Shown here piece by piece: positions 57,101 through 64,000 of a stretch of DNA of 64,000 nucleotides. A model generated the notes under the pieces. It made no database searches. It saw only the letters and a list, made by a program, of their open reading frames with translations, and was not told the DNA's origin. The stretch comes from Paraglaciecola arctica BSs20135. GTDB taxonomy: Bacteria > Pseudomonadota > Gammaproteobacteria > Enterobacterales > Alteromonadaceae. Every line of letters starts with the position of its first letter. The stretch's first letter is position 1. A program made the translations under genes and the position numbers. The DNA lies in assembly GCF_000314995.1 (NCBI RefSeq), contig NZ_BAEO01000065.1:186001-250000 (forward strand), read 5' to 3'.

Positions 57101-58712
57101 CCATAAATATTATCCAATCGCTTTCAACGATGCCTTTAAGAAATATTTTGATATAAATGATGATGTTTCAGCCCCAAAAAAACTGGCCAAACTACTCAAA
57201 ATACAAACATCTGAGACTGCAATGTTTTGGAAAAAACTGCTTACGTTTGAAGCAGGTCAGCATTGGCAAGAAGAAGACAAAGTACTTTTACCTAACGGTA
57301 TTACCCTCGACATCATGGTGCATTTACATGCAGTAGCAAGTGTCCATGATAAAAACAAGGTAGAACATTTTTTAGTCATTATTTCCGATATCACTGAACA
57401 AAAAGCCGCAGAAGCAAAACTTTTAGCTTTAGCAAATTATGACTCTCTTACCGGTTTACCTAACCGAACCTTATTGTTAGATAGAATTGATAGAGGCTTA
57501 GAACACGCCCGTAGAAACACTAAAAGTATGGCCATATTTTTTATCGATCTGGATAAATTTAAGCAAGTAAATGACAGCCTAGGACATAAAGCAGGCGACG
57601 AGCTACTGGTTATTATTGCTAAACGACTTGGAGACAAGCTGCGTAAAGAGGATACAGTTGCACGCTTAGGAGGGGACGAATTCGTCATTATGATAGAAGA
57701 TGTCACCTCAGCAGAAGCCATCAGTGCTTTAGTGACCGAGATTAGCGATATAATTGATATACCCGTGACCTTAAGCTCACAAAGCGTGAGTGTGTCTTCT
57801 AGTATTGGCATTGCCATGTACCCAGGCGATGGCCTTAGTGCAGAAGAACTGCTCAAAAATGCAGATATCGCCATGTATCATGCTAAAGCACAAGGCAGAA
57901 GTAACTTTCAATTTTTCACTCAAGAAATGGATGAATTGGTGAAAGGTAGGCTGAAATTGGAAAACCAGTTAAAGAAAGCACATCAAGACAAAAAATTTGA
58001 AAATTACTACCAACCCATTTTGAATACTCAGACGCAAAAAATTGAAGGCTTTGAAATTTTAATGCGCTGGCCGACTCGCAATGGCATGGTGTCCCCAGAT
58101 ACATTTATTCCAGTTTCAGAAGAACTTGGATTAATAGAACATATGACGTTAGACGCTTTTGAAAGGGCGATGCCAGTACTAAATGAATTGCGCCGCGGCG
58201 GATTTAATGGATATCTTTCGGTAAACTTATCGGCTAAACATTTCGATAATCAATATTCAATTGATAAGATTATTTTCCTTTTAGAACAACACAAAATACC
58301 GGTAACAGCCATACGTTTTGAGATTACTGAAAGTGCCTTGATGCGTGATTACGAAAAAGCACTCATTTACATGACTCAAATACAGCAAAAAGGCTTTTTA
58401 ATCGCTCTAGATGATTTTGGTACTGGCTTTTCATCTCTTAAATACTTAAAAGAGTTCCCAATTAATATTATCAAAGTAGATAAAAGTTTCGTTGATGACA
58501 TAGGTAAAAATCTAAACAATGAAGCCATTATCCTCACGACTTTAAGTATGGCTAAGCAATTAAAAATGAGCTGCGTAGCTGAAGGCATAGAAACCATTGA
58601 ACAGGTCGAATTTTTCAAAAAGAATCAATGTCAGCATTTACAAGGTTATTACTTTTCTAAACCTGTGCCGGCAGCAGATATTTCAGCACTACTAGAAAAA
58701 ACTTGGGAGTAA
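54138..58712 (+). CDS. large propeller-type sensor with PAS, GGDEF and EAL domains
   Basis: 1524 residues. N-terminal signal/anchor (about 16-34), two periplasmic seven-bladed propellers built from Reg_prop repeats (about 45-720, recurring LWLGTEEGL, LWIGTVEGLF, LWVGTRNGLN), a Y_Y_Y domain (about 725-800), one transmembrane helix (about 808-830) and PAS-like domains (about 850-1087). The GGDEF domain (about 1098-1255) has the intact RKED I-site and GGDEF; the EAL domain (about 1270-1515) has FEILMRW, VNLSAKHF, EITESAL, LDDFGTGFSS and AEGIET. Both catalytic sets look complete, so it may both make and break c-di-GMP. The periplasmic half resembles that of polysaccharide-sensing hybrid two-component proteins. 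Confidence 0.93.
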   Translation: MHLYKSINSRDLGSKKYYLFFILLLLLISFVSKSTPLIQDPTFTRLSTENGLSQNTVNTLILDNEGFLWLGTEEGLNRFDGYQNQHVSGPNNEFNDAPINYLFQDSKRNLWISDSIHGVHQYDLESNTAKLVINLGLRRDNQLTQIANYINEDKDGNILFSMEEGIFSYSYVTDKLTTEYSLSDEMIDNGNFIRTHLLSQNILFIGTADGLYASVRGSNKHLLINHVQSVTPTTDNLNVKMLYADDQDTLWIGTVEGLFSLPLSQVREFVLGTRPSPVAKLHFESRNIWGLASLNSDLFYIATDKGLYSYQKESEQLQQLFLPTDSRDFMASDVLKGLVIDGNNNLWIGSEDDGAIYWSPRTTLFNNVYNTRGGRDEKVLSHNNIWSIHQQDENSLWVGTRNGLNLFNLADGTTQSFLVSDDEKAQYSSSSISNIEAGKLNQLWLSTADGIIQFDSKTGKTYPLKVNSVEDEVILKSDIWDIISTPEGELLLVSGAGFFRYSPDTGKVNNIEQLSVSIDSRSSVGFIKGVKPKTTLISVYGQLWEMDNTTTQVTLIHETPLQQLKAEIYPSDVLIDAHNIMWITYPGYGLVGIDGTTHEQKFFYNKQNLLPNNSIFDMQQDSKGNIWLGSNSGLIKFSPQNHQIQKYDQEQGLATSEFNSETSLTLLDGRMVYGSPKGLIFFDPLKVNVKKNNNIRVAITNLILVSNDLVMPFSNLDGQSIELTHEDVGLSIHFSTLEFQNQKDIRYQYQLSGSNNLVYPITTRPEVMFPKLDPGQYVFSVLAFNPESGTKSKPATINIKVNYAPWASPIAYTFYSLICLIALLFLWQYRRAQNLRLHKAHQDAIQSKDKLTLALNASNSGIWEFQTEQDIFFVSRLGDELSSKKTMSFEDHLSLIHNKDKVLYRSAWHDFLADNNAELDITYRMSTKDKTWLWFRDVGKVVETNKAGKPLLLTGTYTNITETVAVQENLRLFGEAFKHTLDWVIIYNHKYYPIAFNDAFKKYFDINDDVSAPKKLAKLLKIQTSETAMFWKKLLTFEAGQHWQEEDKVLLPNGITLDIMVHLHAVASVHDKNKVEHFLVIISDITEQKAAEAKLLALANYDSLTGLPNRTLLLDRIDRGLEHARRNTKSMAIFFIDLDKFKQVNDSLGHKAGDELLVIIAKRLGDKLRKEDTVARLGGDEFVIMIEDVTSAEAISALVTEISDIIDIPVTLSSQSVSVSSSIGIAMYPGDGLSAEELLKNADIAMYHAKAQGRSNFQFFTQEMDELVKGRLKLENQLKKAHQDKKFENYYQPILNTQTQKIEGFEILMRWPTRNGMVSPDTFIPVSEELGLIEHMTLDAFERAMPVLNELRRGGFNGYLSVNLSAKHFDNQYSIDKIIFLLEQHKIPVTAIRFEITESALMRDYEKALIYMTQIQQKGFLIALDDFGTGFSSLKYLKEFPINIIKVDKSFVDDIGKNLNNEAIILTTLSMAKQLKMSCVAEGIETIEQVEFFKKNQCQHLQGYYFSKPVPAADISALLEKTWE

Positions 58713-58721
58713 CCAAATTCT

Positions 58722-59540
58722 TTATTCAAACTCAAAAGGCAATGATTGATACTTGCCAAAGGGTTTAGCGTGATAAACCGCAAAATGTAAATGTGGTAAA
58801 GAGGAAAACCCAGTGTTTCCCGAGTAACCTATTTTTTGCCCAGCACTAACGCGCTCACCTAGCGTCACTACAACACCATGTTGTTTCAGATGATAATATT
58901 CACCGGTAGTATCATCTGCATGTAAAATCACCACATAATTGGCATATTTAGCGTATTTCCGATTAGCTCCCCCTCGTGTATGCTGCTCAACCAAATCTAT
59001 CACTACCCCTGCCCTTGCAGCATAAATGGGTGTGCCAATAGGCATGGCAAAGTCAACCGCATACTTTGATGCACCACTATGGCTGTACCTACCTCCAAAA
59101 CCTTGCACTATGGGGAAATGCTCACCTTGCGCATAAGGATATTGATAAATTATATCTCCTTGATGCACAGCTAACATATTGCCAGGAGTCCAATAAAAAG
59201 ATTCGTCATACCAAATTTTTCTATGAATGTTTATGGGCTGTAATTCGAGCACTTTAATTCTTTGATGTCCTTGCAGGACTTGGCTAACTATGTGTTGTCG
59301 TTGATTGGTTGCAGAGGTTTTTAAATTACTGGTATCCACTTCTAAGGTCACAGTCACCACAAAAGGCTTTTTATTGTATAACCAGTAACTAACCTGTTGG
59401 TTTTTCTCTATTTTCTCAACACAAGCCCAATCATCCATGCAATAGTTACCTGTACCCGCTATGGTGCTACGGGTAACAAATACACAAATGATTATTGCAA
59501 AATATTTAGCTATTAAACGCAATAAGTTATGACGGCACAC
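58722..59540 (-). CDS. M23-family (LytM) metallopeptidase
   Basis: 272 residues. N-terminal signal/anchor (LIAKYFAIIICVFVTRSTIA, about 8-27). M23 domain about 155-265 with the zinc ligands in GGRYSHSGASKYAVDFAMPI (His and Asp) and HLHFAVYH near the end, plus GYSGNTGFSSLPHLHF. Endopeptidase of peptidoglycan or other cell-wall substrates. It starts 18 bp after the dsbD stop and its stop lies 9 bp from that of the convergent GGDEF-EAL gene. The upstream half (about 30-150) is not recognised. Confidence 0.9.
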   Translation of the reverse strand: MCRHNLLRLIAKYFAIIICVFVTRSTIAGTGNYCMDDWACVEKIEKNQQVSYWLYNKKPFVVTVTLEVDTSNLKTSATNQRQHIVSQVLQGHQRIKVLELQPINIHRKIWYDESFYWTPGNMLAVHQGDIIYQYPYAQGEHFPIVQGFGGRYSHSGASKYAVDFAMPIGTPIYAARAGVVIDLVEQHTRGGANRKYAKYANYVVILHADDTTGEYYHLKQHGVVVTLGERVSAGQKIGYSGNTGFSSLPHLHFAVYHAKPFGKYQSLPFEFE

Positions 59541-59558
59541 AGTTACGCCAAACTCAGA

Positions 59559-61376
59559 TTACTTTGAAAACAGACTATTGATATGTTGGGCAAAAGGTTC
59601 AGCTCGCATAAAACCTGTCACTCTAGCGGTGCTCACTTCTTGCCCTTGTAGATCAAAGAACATAATAGTGGGTAACCCTAGTACAGAAAAACGTTCTTGA
59701 AACTCAAAATTTGCATCATTGCTATCGGTAAGATCAATCTGCATCAACACAGTGTTACTTAATGCTTTGACTACCTTTTCATCTGGGAAAGTGTATTTTT
59801 CAAACTCCTTACATGCCACGCACCAATCTGCATAAAGATCTAACATCACTGTTTGATCTTGCCCATTAGCCTCTGCTAGAGCTTGGTTGAAGTCTTCTAA
59901 ACTACTGACTTTAAGAAATTCTGGATGTTCGGCTAAGTTATTTTTGGCTGCTTGCCCAGGTGTATCGCTATACCCTATTGCACTGATGGTTTGATATCCA
60001 TAACCAGCAGAAACGAACAATCCAATAAAGATCAATAACGCACGAAGGCCCTTATAAAAAGTGGTCTGAGTGTTTTGATTCATCACGTAAAAATAAGTGA
60101 AAGTGGTTAAACCTAGCAGCGCCCAAGCGATGTCTGTTGCATAATGAGTGACTAAACGTTCTACAAACATGATAGCAACCGCCAACATCATAAAACCAAA
60201 TGTAACCTTAACCACGTTCATCCAGCTACCTGCTTTAGGTAACAATTTACCACCGGTAATACCGAATAAAATTAATGGAATACCCATGCCTAAGCTCAGC
60301 ACATAGAGCGCACTGAACCCCAAGACTAGATCACCACTTTGGGCGATAAATAGTAAAATTCCAGTTAAAGGTGCAGTAGTACAAGGTGATGCCACTAAAC
60401 CAGAAATTGCGCCCATTGCCAACACGCCCAAGTAACTGCCACTGGTTTGTTTATTGCTCATTGCATTGAGCTTTTCTTGCCATGAAGAAGGCAACTGCAA
60501 CTCATAGGCACCAAACATCACCACGGCCAACAATACAAAAACCACAATCAAAGCGATTAAAATAGCCGGATGTTGTAAACCTGCCTGAAACTGCACGCCT
60601 GCCGAAGCCACAATCAACCCCAACAACGAATACGTAATCGCCATGCCCTGCACATACACAAAAGACAAGGTAAACGCTCGAGAGGTACTAATGGTTTTGC
60701 CTTGACCAATCACAATGCCAGATAAAATTGGATACATTGGAAACACACAAGGAGTAAAGGCTAAACCAATACCTAATCCTAAAAATAACAATAAGGTAAT
60801 AAGCAAGCTCTGCTCACTAGACAATAGATTGGCTAACTCAAACTGCTCTGAAATAGGGGCTTGGGGAGTTGTTTCAGCTGTTGAATTTTTTATTTGCTGA
60901 TCAGATGTTGCGATTGAGGCTACTCCAACCTGATTTAGATACACCTCTTTGGTAGTTGGCGGATAACACAAGCCGGCATCTGCACAACCCTGATAACGAA
61001 TTTTAACAATGCCATCTTGTACCGAAGATACTATGGGATAACTGATATCCAGTTGCCCACGAAATACGTCCGATAAGCCAAAAAACTCATCTTCAACTTG
61101 CTCGGCAACGGGAAAAACAGGGGTACCTAACTCAGCTTTTTTCGCCACTGTCTTAAACTGCTTTTTATACAAGTAATAGCCGTCTGCTATTTTCCAACTC
61201 AAGATGAGTTGATCGCCTTGCTGAGCGAAGTCGAATTGAAACGCTTCATCAACTTTCAAAAATTCTGGTTCTTCAGCAAACAGATCGGCTAAGGGATCAG
61301 CATTTTGTGCCAAACTCATAAATGAGGTAAAACAAAAAGAAAGCACTAAAATAAGATATCTAAAACTAAAATTCAT
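59559..61376 (-). CDS. dsbD: thiol:disulfide interchange protein DsbD
   Basis: 605 residues from the ATG at 61376; a TTG two codons earlier is less likely. Signal peptide about 1-24 (YLILVLSFCFTSFMSLA), N-terminal alpha domain with the cysteine pair in GCADAGLCYPPTT, eight-helix membrane domain with TPCVFPMYPILSG and SPCTTAPLTG, and a C-terminal thioredoxin domain with YADWCVACKEFEKYTF. Passes electrons from cytoplasmic thioredoxin to periplasmic DsbC, DsbG and cytochrome maturation proteins. Confidence 0.96.
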   Translation of the reverse strand: MNFSFRYLILVLSFCFTSFMSLAQNADPLADLFAEEPEFLKVDEAFQFDFAQQGDQLILSWKIADGYYLYKKQFKTVAKKAELGTPVFPVAEQVEDEFFGLSDVFRGQLDISYPIVSSVQDGIVKIRYQGCADAGLCYPPTTKEVYLNQVGVASIATSDQQIKNSTAETTPQAPISEQFELANLLSSEQSLLITLLLFLGLGIGLAFTPCVFPMYPILSGIVIGQGKTISTSRAFTLSFVYVQGMAITYSLLGLIVASAGVQFQAGLQHPAILIALIVVFVLLAVVMFGAYELQLPSSWQEKLNAMSNKQTSGSYLGVLAMGAISGLVASPCTTAPLTGILLFIAQSGDLVLGFSALYVLSLGMGIPLILFGITGGKLLPKAGSWMNVVKVTFGFMMLAVAIMFVERLVTHYATDIAWALLGLTTFTYFYVMNQNTQTTFYKGLRALLIFIGLFVSAGYGYQTISAIGYSDTPGQAAKNNLAEHPEFLKVSSLEDFNQALAEANGQDQTVMLDLYADWCVACKEFEKYTFPDEKVVKALSNTVLMQIDLTDSNDANFEFQERFSVLGLPTIMFFDLQGQEVSTARVTGFMRAEPFAQHINSLFSK

Positions 61377-61756
61377 CAACAATACTTCTTATATAAAAGG
61401 TAACTTGGCACAATGATCGTTATACCTATGAGCCAATAGGGATTTTATAAATTTTAAAGTACAAACCTTAACAAATTATTAAGGCGACATATTTACAAAA
61501 CACTACTTTGTTTAGAGACCGAACCATAAGTAGTGAAATTTCACTGCTTGGTTAAATTAGCTTAACTTGAAAGATAAACAAGCACTAGCAAACAAACCCA
61601 TTAGGCAAATTAGGCAACTCTCTGTAACAATACGTAACAATGCATAACAATATATCACTTGGGTTATTGTTTTTAAGTCCCAGTATTATAACAAAGCCAA
61701 CAGGTCCTATGGTATATGTAAAATTTGTTGCGTATACCCCAATTAACGAGGCATCT
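61377..61756. other. 380-bp divergent intergenic dsbD-fxsA
   Basis: No gene recognised. It holds a perfect 14-bp palindrome AGTGAAATTTCACT (61532-61545), CCTTAA/TTAAGG arms near 61475, and three direct repeats TAACAAT at 61625, 61635 and 61645 in exact 10-bp phase. Candidate control sites for the divergent genes; regulator unknown. groES/groEL, which follow fxsA in many relatives, are not present downstream. Confidence 0.5.
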
Positions 61757-62263
61757 TTGTTTAAATTATTTTTATTATTCGCCATATTACCTATCATCGA
61801 AATCACCATACTAATCAACGTAGGTGAACAAATTGGTGGTTGGTATACCGTGGCTATCGTTATTGTAACTGCCTTTGCAGGCGCGCAATTAGTCAAACAA
61901 CAAGGTATCAGTACCTTAATGCAAGCCCAACAAAAAATGCAGGCTGGTACTATGCCTAGTCAAGAGATGGCTGAAGGTTTATTGCTAGTTATTGCTGGCG
62001 TGTTGTTAGTTACCCCAGGTTTTATCACAGATGGTATTGGATTTTTATTGAGTTTACCTATGACCCGCCCTCTTATCGCCAAGGGGTTAGTCAAACATTT
62101 ATCCATCAAAATGGTTAATCCATCTTTTGATGGCGGTTTTGCGCAACACCAGCAACCTCATTCAACAAATCAATCTGACGATATCATCGAGGGTGAATTT
62201 GAACATAAAGATAAATCGCCAGTAAACCCAGCACTTAAGGATGACTTAAGAAAACCTGACTAA
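61757..62263 (+). CDS. fxsA: FxsA membrane protein
   Basis: 168 residues from the TTG at 61757, chosen because GAGG lies 5 bases upstream and the family's first helix (FKLFLLFAILPIIEITILI) begins immediately. ATG starts at 61709 (AGG nearby) or 61640 would add residues absent in E. coli FxsA (158 aa). Helices at about 3-22, 28-47 and 80-105, with LVKQQGISTLMQAQQKMQAG and LLLVIAGVLLVTPGFITDG. The charged C-terminus is cytoplasmic. Inner-membrane protein; in E. coli its overexpression affects phage T7 exclusion by F plasmid. Start remains ambiguous. Confidence 0.87.
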   Translation: MFKLFLLFAILPIIEITILINVGEQIGGWYTVAIVIVTAFAGAQLVKQQGISTLMQAQQKMQAGTMPSQEMAEGLLLVIAGVLLVTPGFITDGIGFLLSLPMTRPLIAKGLVKHLSIKMVNPSFDGGFAQHQQPHSTNQSDDIIEGEFEHKDKSPVNPALKDDLRKPD

Positions 62264-62306
62264 GCTATATTTTACATTTTCAATAACCTTTAGCAGGTAG
62301 GTTCTG

Positions 62307-62984
62307 ATGTTTTGGCGTTGTTTGGTTTTTTTTAGCCTGTTTGTTTGTCTATCAGCTCACAGCTTTGAGCATGACGAGCACGCAGTATCAGAGCTTTATC
62401 AAAAATGGTTAGCACTGCAAGTGCAAGTAAACGAACCTCTACCCAAATTAGTTACCTTAGCTAACCAAGCTGAAACTCTCACTAAACAATACCCTTTGGT
62501 CCCGGATTGCTGGGCGTTGCTGGGTATGATAAAAGCCCAACAAGCAAGCTTAGTCAGTGGTCTAGAGGGGCTGAAGTTGGCCAAACAGGCTAAAGATATG
62601 TTGCAAAACGCCTTGTCCCTCGATCCTTACGTTTTTTATGGTGTAGCTTACGCCGAGTTAGGTTGGCTTTATCATCGCACCCCAGGTTGGCCATTTTCCT
62701 TTGGTAGCGACAAGATGGCAAGACACCTGTTTAACAAAGCCGTTAACATTAACCCAAGAAGCATAGCTGCGAATTTTCGCTACGCAGAATATTGGTTTGA
62801 CCAAAAAGACTACGCTCAAGCAGAGGCCTTCTATAACGCCACTTTGAAGGCGATTAAACTACATAGCCCAATTGAACCTTACAATCGAGATTGGAGCGAA
62901 CATAAAAAACAACTCGCAGACCAAATGTTAGTAAAAATACATAATAAAAACATCTACCTAAGTAAGCTTAGCCTTTCAAACTAG
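62307..62984 (+). CDS. exported TPR-like protein, function unknown
   Basis: 225 residues with a signal peptide (about 1-18, CLVFFSLFVCLSAHS). The mature part is helical with tetratricopeptide-like repeats: CWALLGMIKAQQASLVSGL, LAKQAKDMLQNALSLDPYVF, MARHLFNKAVNINPRSIAAN and RYAEYWFDQKDYAQAEAFYN. Probably a periplasmic scaffold. It follows fxsA by 43 bp and precedes the response regulator by 57 bp in the same direction, so it could belong with either. No known partner. Confidence 0.75.
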   Translation: MFWRCLVFFSLFVCLSAHSFEHDEHAVSELYQKWLALQVQVNEPLPKLVTLANQAETLTKQYPLVPDCWALLGMIKAQQASLVSGLEGLKLAKQAKDMLQNALSLDPYVFYGVAYAELGWLYHRTPGWPFSFGSDKMARHLFNKAVNINPRSIAANFRYAEYWFDQKDYAQAEAFYNATLKAIKLHSPIEPYNRDWSEHKKQLADQMLVKIHNKNIYLSKLSLSN

Positions 62985-63041
62985 ATCCCTTTGGGCTACC
63001 TTATGGCCTAGAGTAGTGAGACTTTAAATAGAGTTATCAAA

Positions 63042-63716
63042 ATGCGAATTTTATTAGTCGAAGATGATGTGCAATTAGCCAGAGCCCTGCACCAATCTCT
63101 ACGTTCGGAGGGTTTTACGGCCAATCACGTCACAAATGCTAAGTCTGCTCTGTTGACCATAAAAACCAATGAATGTGACATGTTAATATTGGACTTAGGC
63201 TTACCAGATATGGATGGCCTGACATTGCTTAAGAACATTAGGCAGATGAAGGTTAATATCCCAGTTTTGGTACTCACGGCAAGAGACTCAATCGAGGATA
63301 AAATTAAGGGATTAGACCAAGGTGCAGATGATTATCTAAGTAAACCATTCGATGTAAACGAACTTATCGCACGTTTACGGGTAATCGAGAGAAGATTGGG
63401 TACGGCAACCACTTCAACTATTACAATTGGCGAGGTATGCCTAGATTGCGCTTCACATCAGTTAAGTGTCGCTGGTCAAGTCGTTGAACTGTCACGTAAA
63501 GAATTTATGTTATTGAAGGTATTGTTAGAACAAGCCGGTCGAATTCAATCAAGAGAGCAGCTTGAATCTAAGCTATACGAATGGGGTGAAGAGGTTGCAA
63601 GTAATGCGATTGAGGTACATATTCACCATTTACGCAAAAAACTCCCCGAAGCTTTTATCAAAACAATCCGCGGAGTAGGTTACAGTGTTAAAACTAACCC
63701 AAGTATAGAGGCATAA
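63042..63716 (+). CDS. OmpR-family response regulator (QseB/PmrA-like)
   Basis: 224 residues. Receiver domain about 1-115 with acidic pocket VEDD, phosphoacceptor Asp51 in LDLGLPDMDGL, Lys in LSKPFDVNEL; winged-helix DNA-binding domain about 125-220 (LSRKEFMLLKVLLEQAGRIQ, EVHIHHLRKKL, IRGVGYSV). Transcription regulator activated by the sensor kinase encoded 2 bp downstream. Closest characterised relatives by motif appear to be QseB, PmrA and BasR; target genes unknown. Confidence 0.93.
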   Translation: MRILLVEDDVQLARALHQSLRSEGFTANHVTNAKSALLTIKTNECDMLILDLGLPDMDGLTLLKNIRQMKVNIPVLVLTARDSIEDKIKGLDQGADDYLSKPFDVNELIARLRVIERRLGTATTSTITIGEVCLDCASHQLSVAGQVVELSRKEFMLLKVLLEQAGRIQSREQLESKLYEWGEEVASNAIEVHIHHLRKKLPEAFIKTIRGVGYSVKTNPSIEA

Positions 63717-63718
63717 AT

Positions 63719-64000
63719 TTGTCTATTCGCCGCTATCTAACACTGATTTTGTTATCCGTGATCACATTAGTTACCTTTGCGGCAGCCATTCAGGGGTATC
63801 GCAGCAGTATGGTCAAGGCAACCAGTGTATTTGACAATGAATTGCGATCTTTGACCCATGTGTTGATTAATATCACCGACTTGAGTACCCAATCATTAGC
63901 ACCACAACCTGACGCTGCTTTTATCTACCAAATATGGCAACACAACAGATTAATTGTTAGCTCCCATCCTGAGCTTAAATCCGCTATTAGTGAGTTCAAA
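63719..64000 (+). CDS. sensor histidine kinase, N-terminal part only
   Basis: Frame from a TTG at 63719, two bases after the regulator stop, open to the window end (94 codons). It starts (M)SIRRYLTLILLSVITLVTF with the first transmembrane helix at about 6-25. A periplasmic region follows (SSMVKATSVFDNELRSLTHV, FIYQIWQHNRLIVSSHPEL), as in the 2CSK_N domain of QseC-type kinases. The catalytic part is outside the window. Partner of the response regulator just upstream. Confidence 0.82.
   Translation, partial: MSIRRYLTLILLSVITLVTFAAAIQGYRSSMVKATSVFDNELRSLTHVLINITDLSTQSLAPQPDAAFIYQIWQHNRLIVSSHPELKSAISEFK

Noticed and set aside
61640..61756. Longer N-terminus for FxsA from 61640
   Set aside because: The added residues do not resemble FxsA, and the TTG at 61757 has GAGG at a good distance directly before the first family helix.

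Overview
The window is a stretch of chromosome from a moderately AT-rich marine gammaproteobacterium. Gene content and order (ubiE-ubiJ-ubiB followed by tatABC-tatD and hemB; gppA-rhlB-trxA-rho; accB-accC-prmA; many large TonB-dependent receptors; several GGDEF proteins) fit Alteromonadales, probably Alteromonadaceae of the Glaciecola/Paraglaciecola kind. The genus is my inference; the order-level call rests on synteny and protein sequence.

Region 1 (1-15.2 kb) is an accessory nutrient-uptake locus. On the minus strand lie a TonB receptor, a SapC-family protein, a JmjC/cupin-8 protein, two flavin-dependent 'tryptophan halogenase' family proteins and the start of a GntP-type permease. Next to it sits a complete cell-surface signalling set: a TonB receptor with an N-terminal STN domain (minus), and divergently an ECF sigma factor (fecI type), its FecR-type anti-sigma regulator and a sugar-porter MFS transporter (plus). 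A 30-bp bipartite element with identical spacing stands both upstream of the sigma gene and upstream of the TonB receptor/halogenase operon. I read it as the promoter class of this sigma factor, which would tie the two halves into one regulon.

Region 2 (15.2-23.7 kb) holds gor, prlC, a siderophore-type TonB receptor, a Tag-like glycosylase homologue, a decayed fragment of a PVC-type haem-binding-domain gene (one-base deletion) and a lipoprotein sugar isomerase/epimerase homologue.

Region 3 (23.8-41.4 kb) is mostly core: ubiquinone synthesis, Tat export, tatD, a 7TM-GGDEF protein, hemB, gppA, rhlB, trxA, rho, an exported M20 amidohydrolase, purE and purK.

Region 4 (41.4-49.2 kb) starts with a tRNA-Thr(TGT) gene under a strong promoter. 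It is followed by five ~80-bp tandem copies of the tRNA 3' half (plus a decayed sixth) and then a compact multi-hairpin element. Next come a second 7TM-GGDEF protein, a full-length glutathionylspermidine synthetase/amidase, a BtuB-like TonB receptor and an exported DUF1080 hydrolase.

Region 5 (49.2-64 kb) is largely housekeeping and signalling: prmA, accC, accB, aroQ, acpH, upp, a 1524-residue propeller-PAS-GGDEF-EAL sensor, an M23 peptidase, dsbD, fxsA, a TPR-like protein and an OmpR-family regulator with the start of its sensor kinase. No rRNA, CRISPR array, integrase or transposase was seen.
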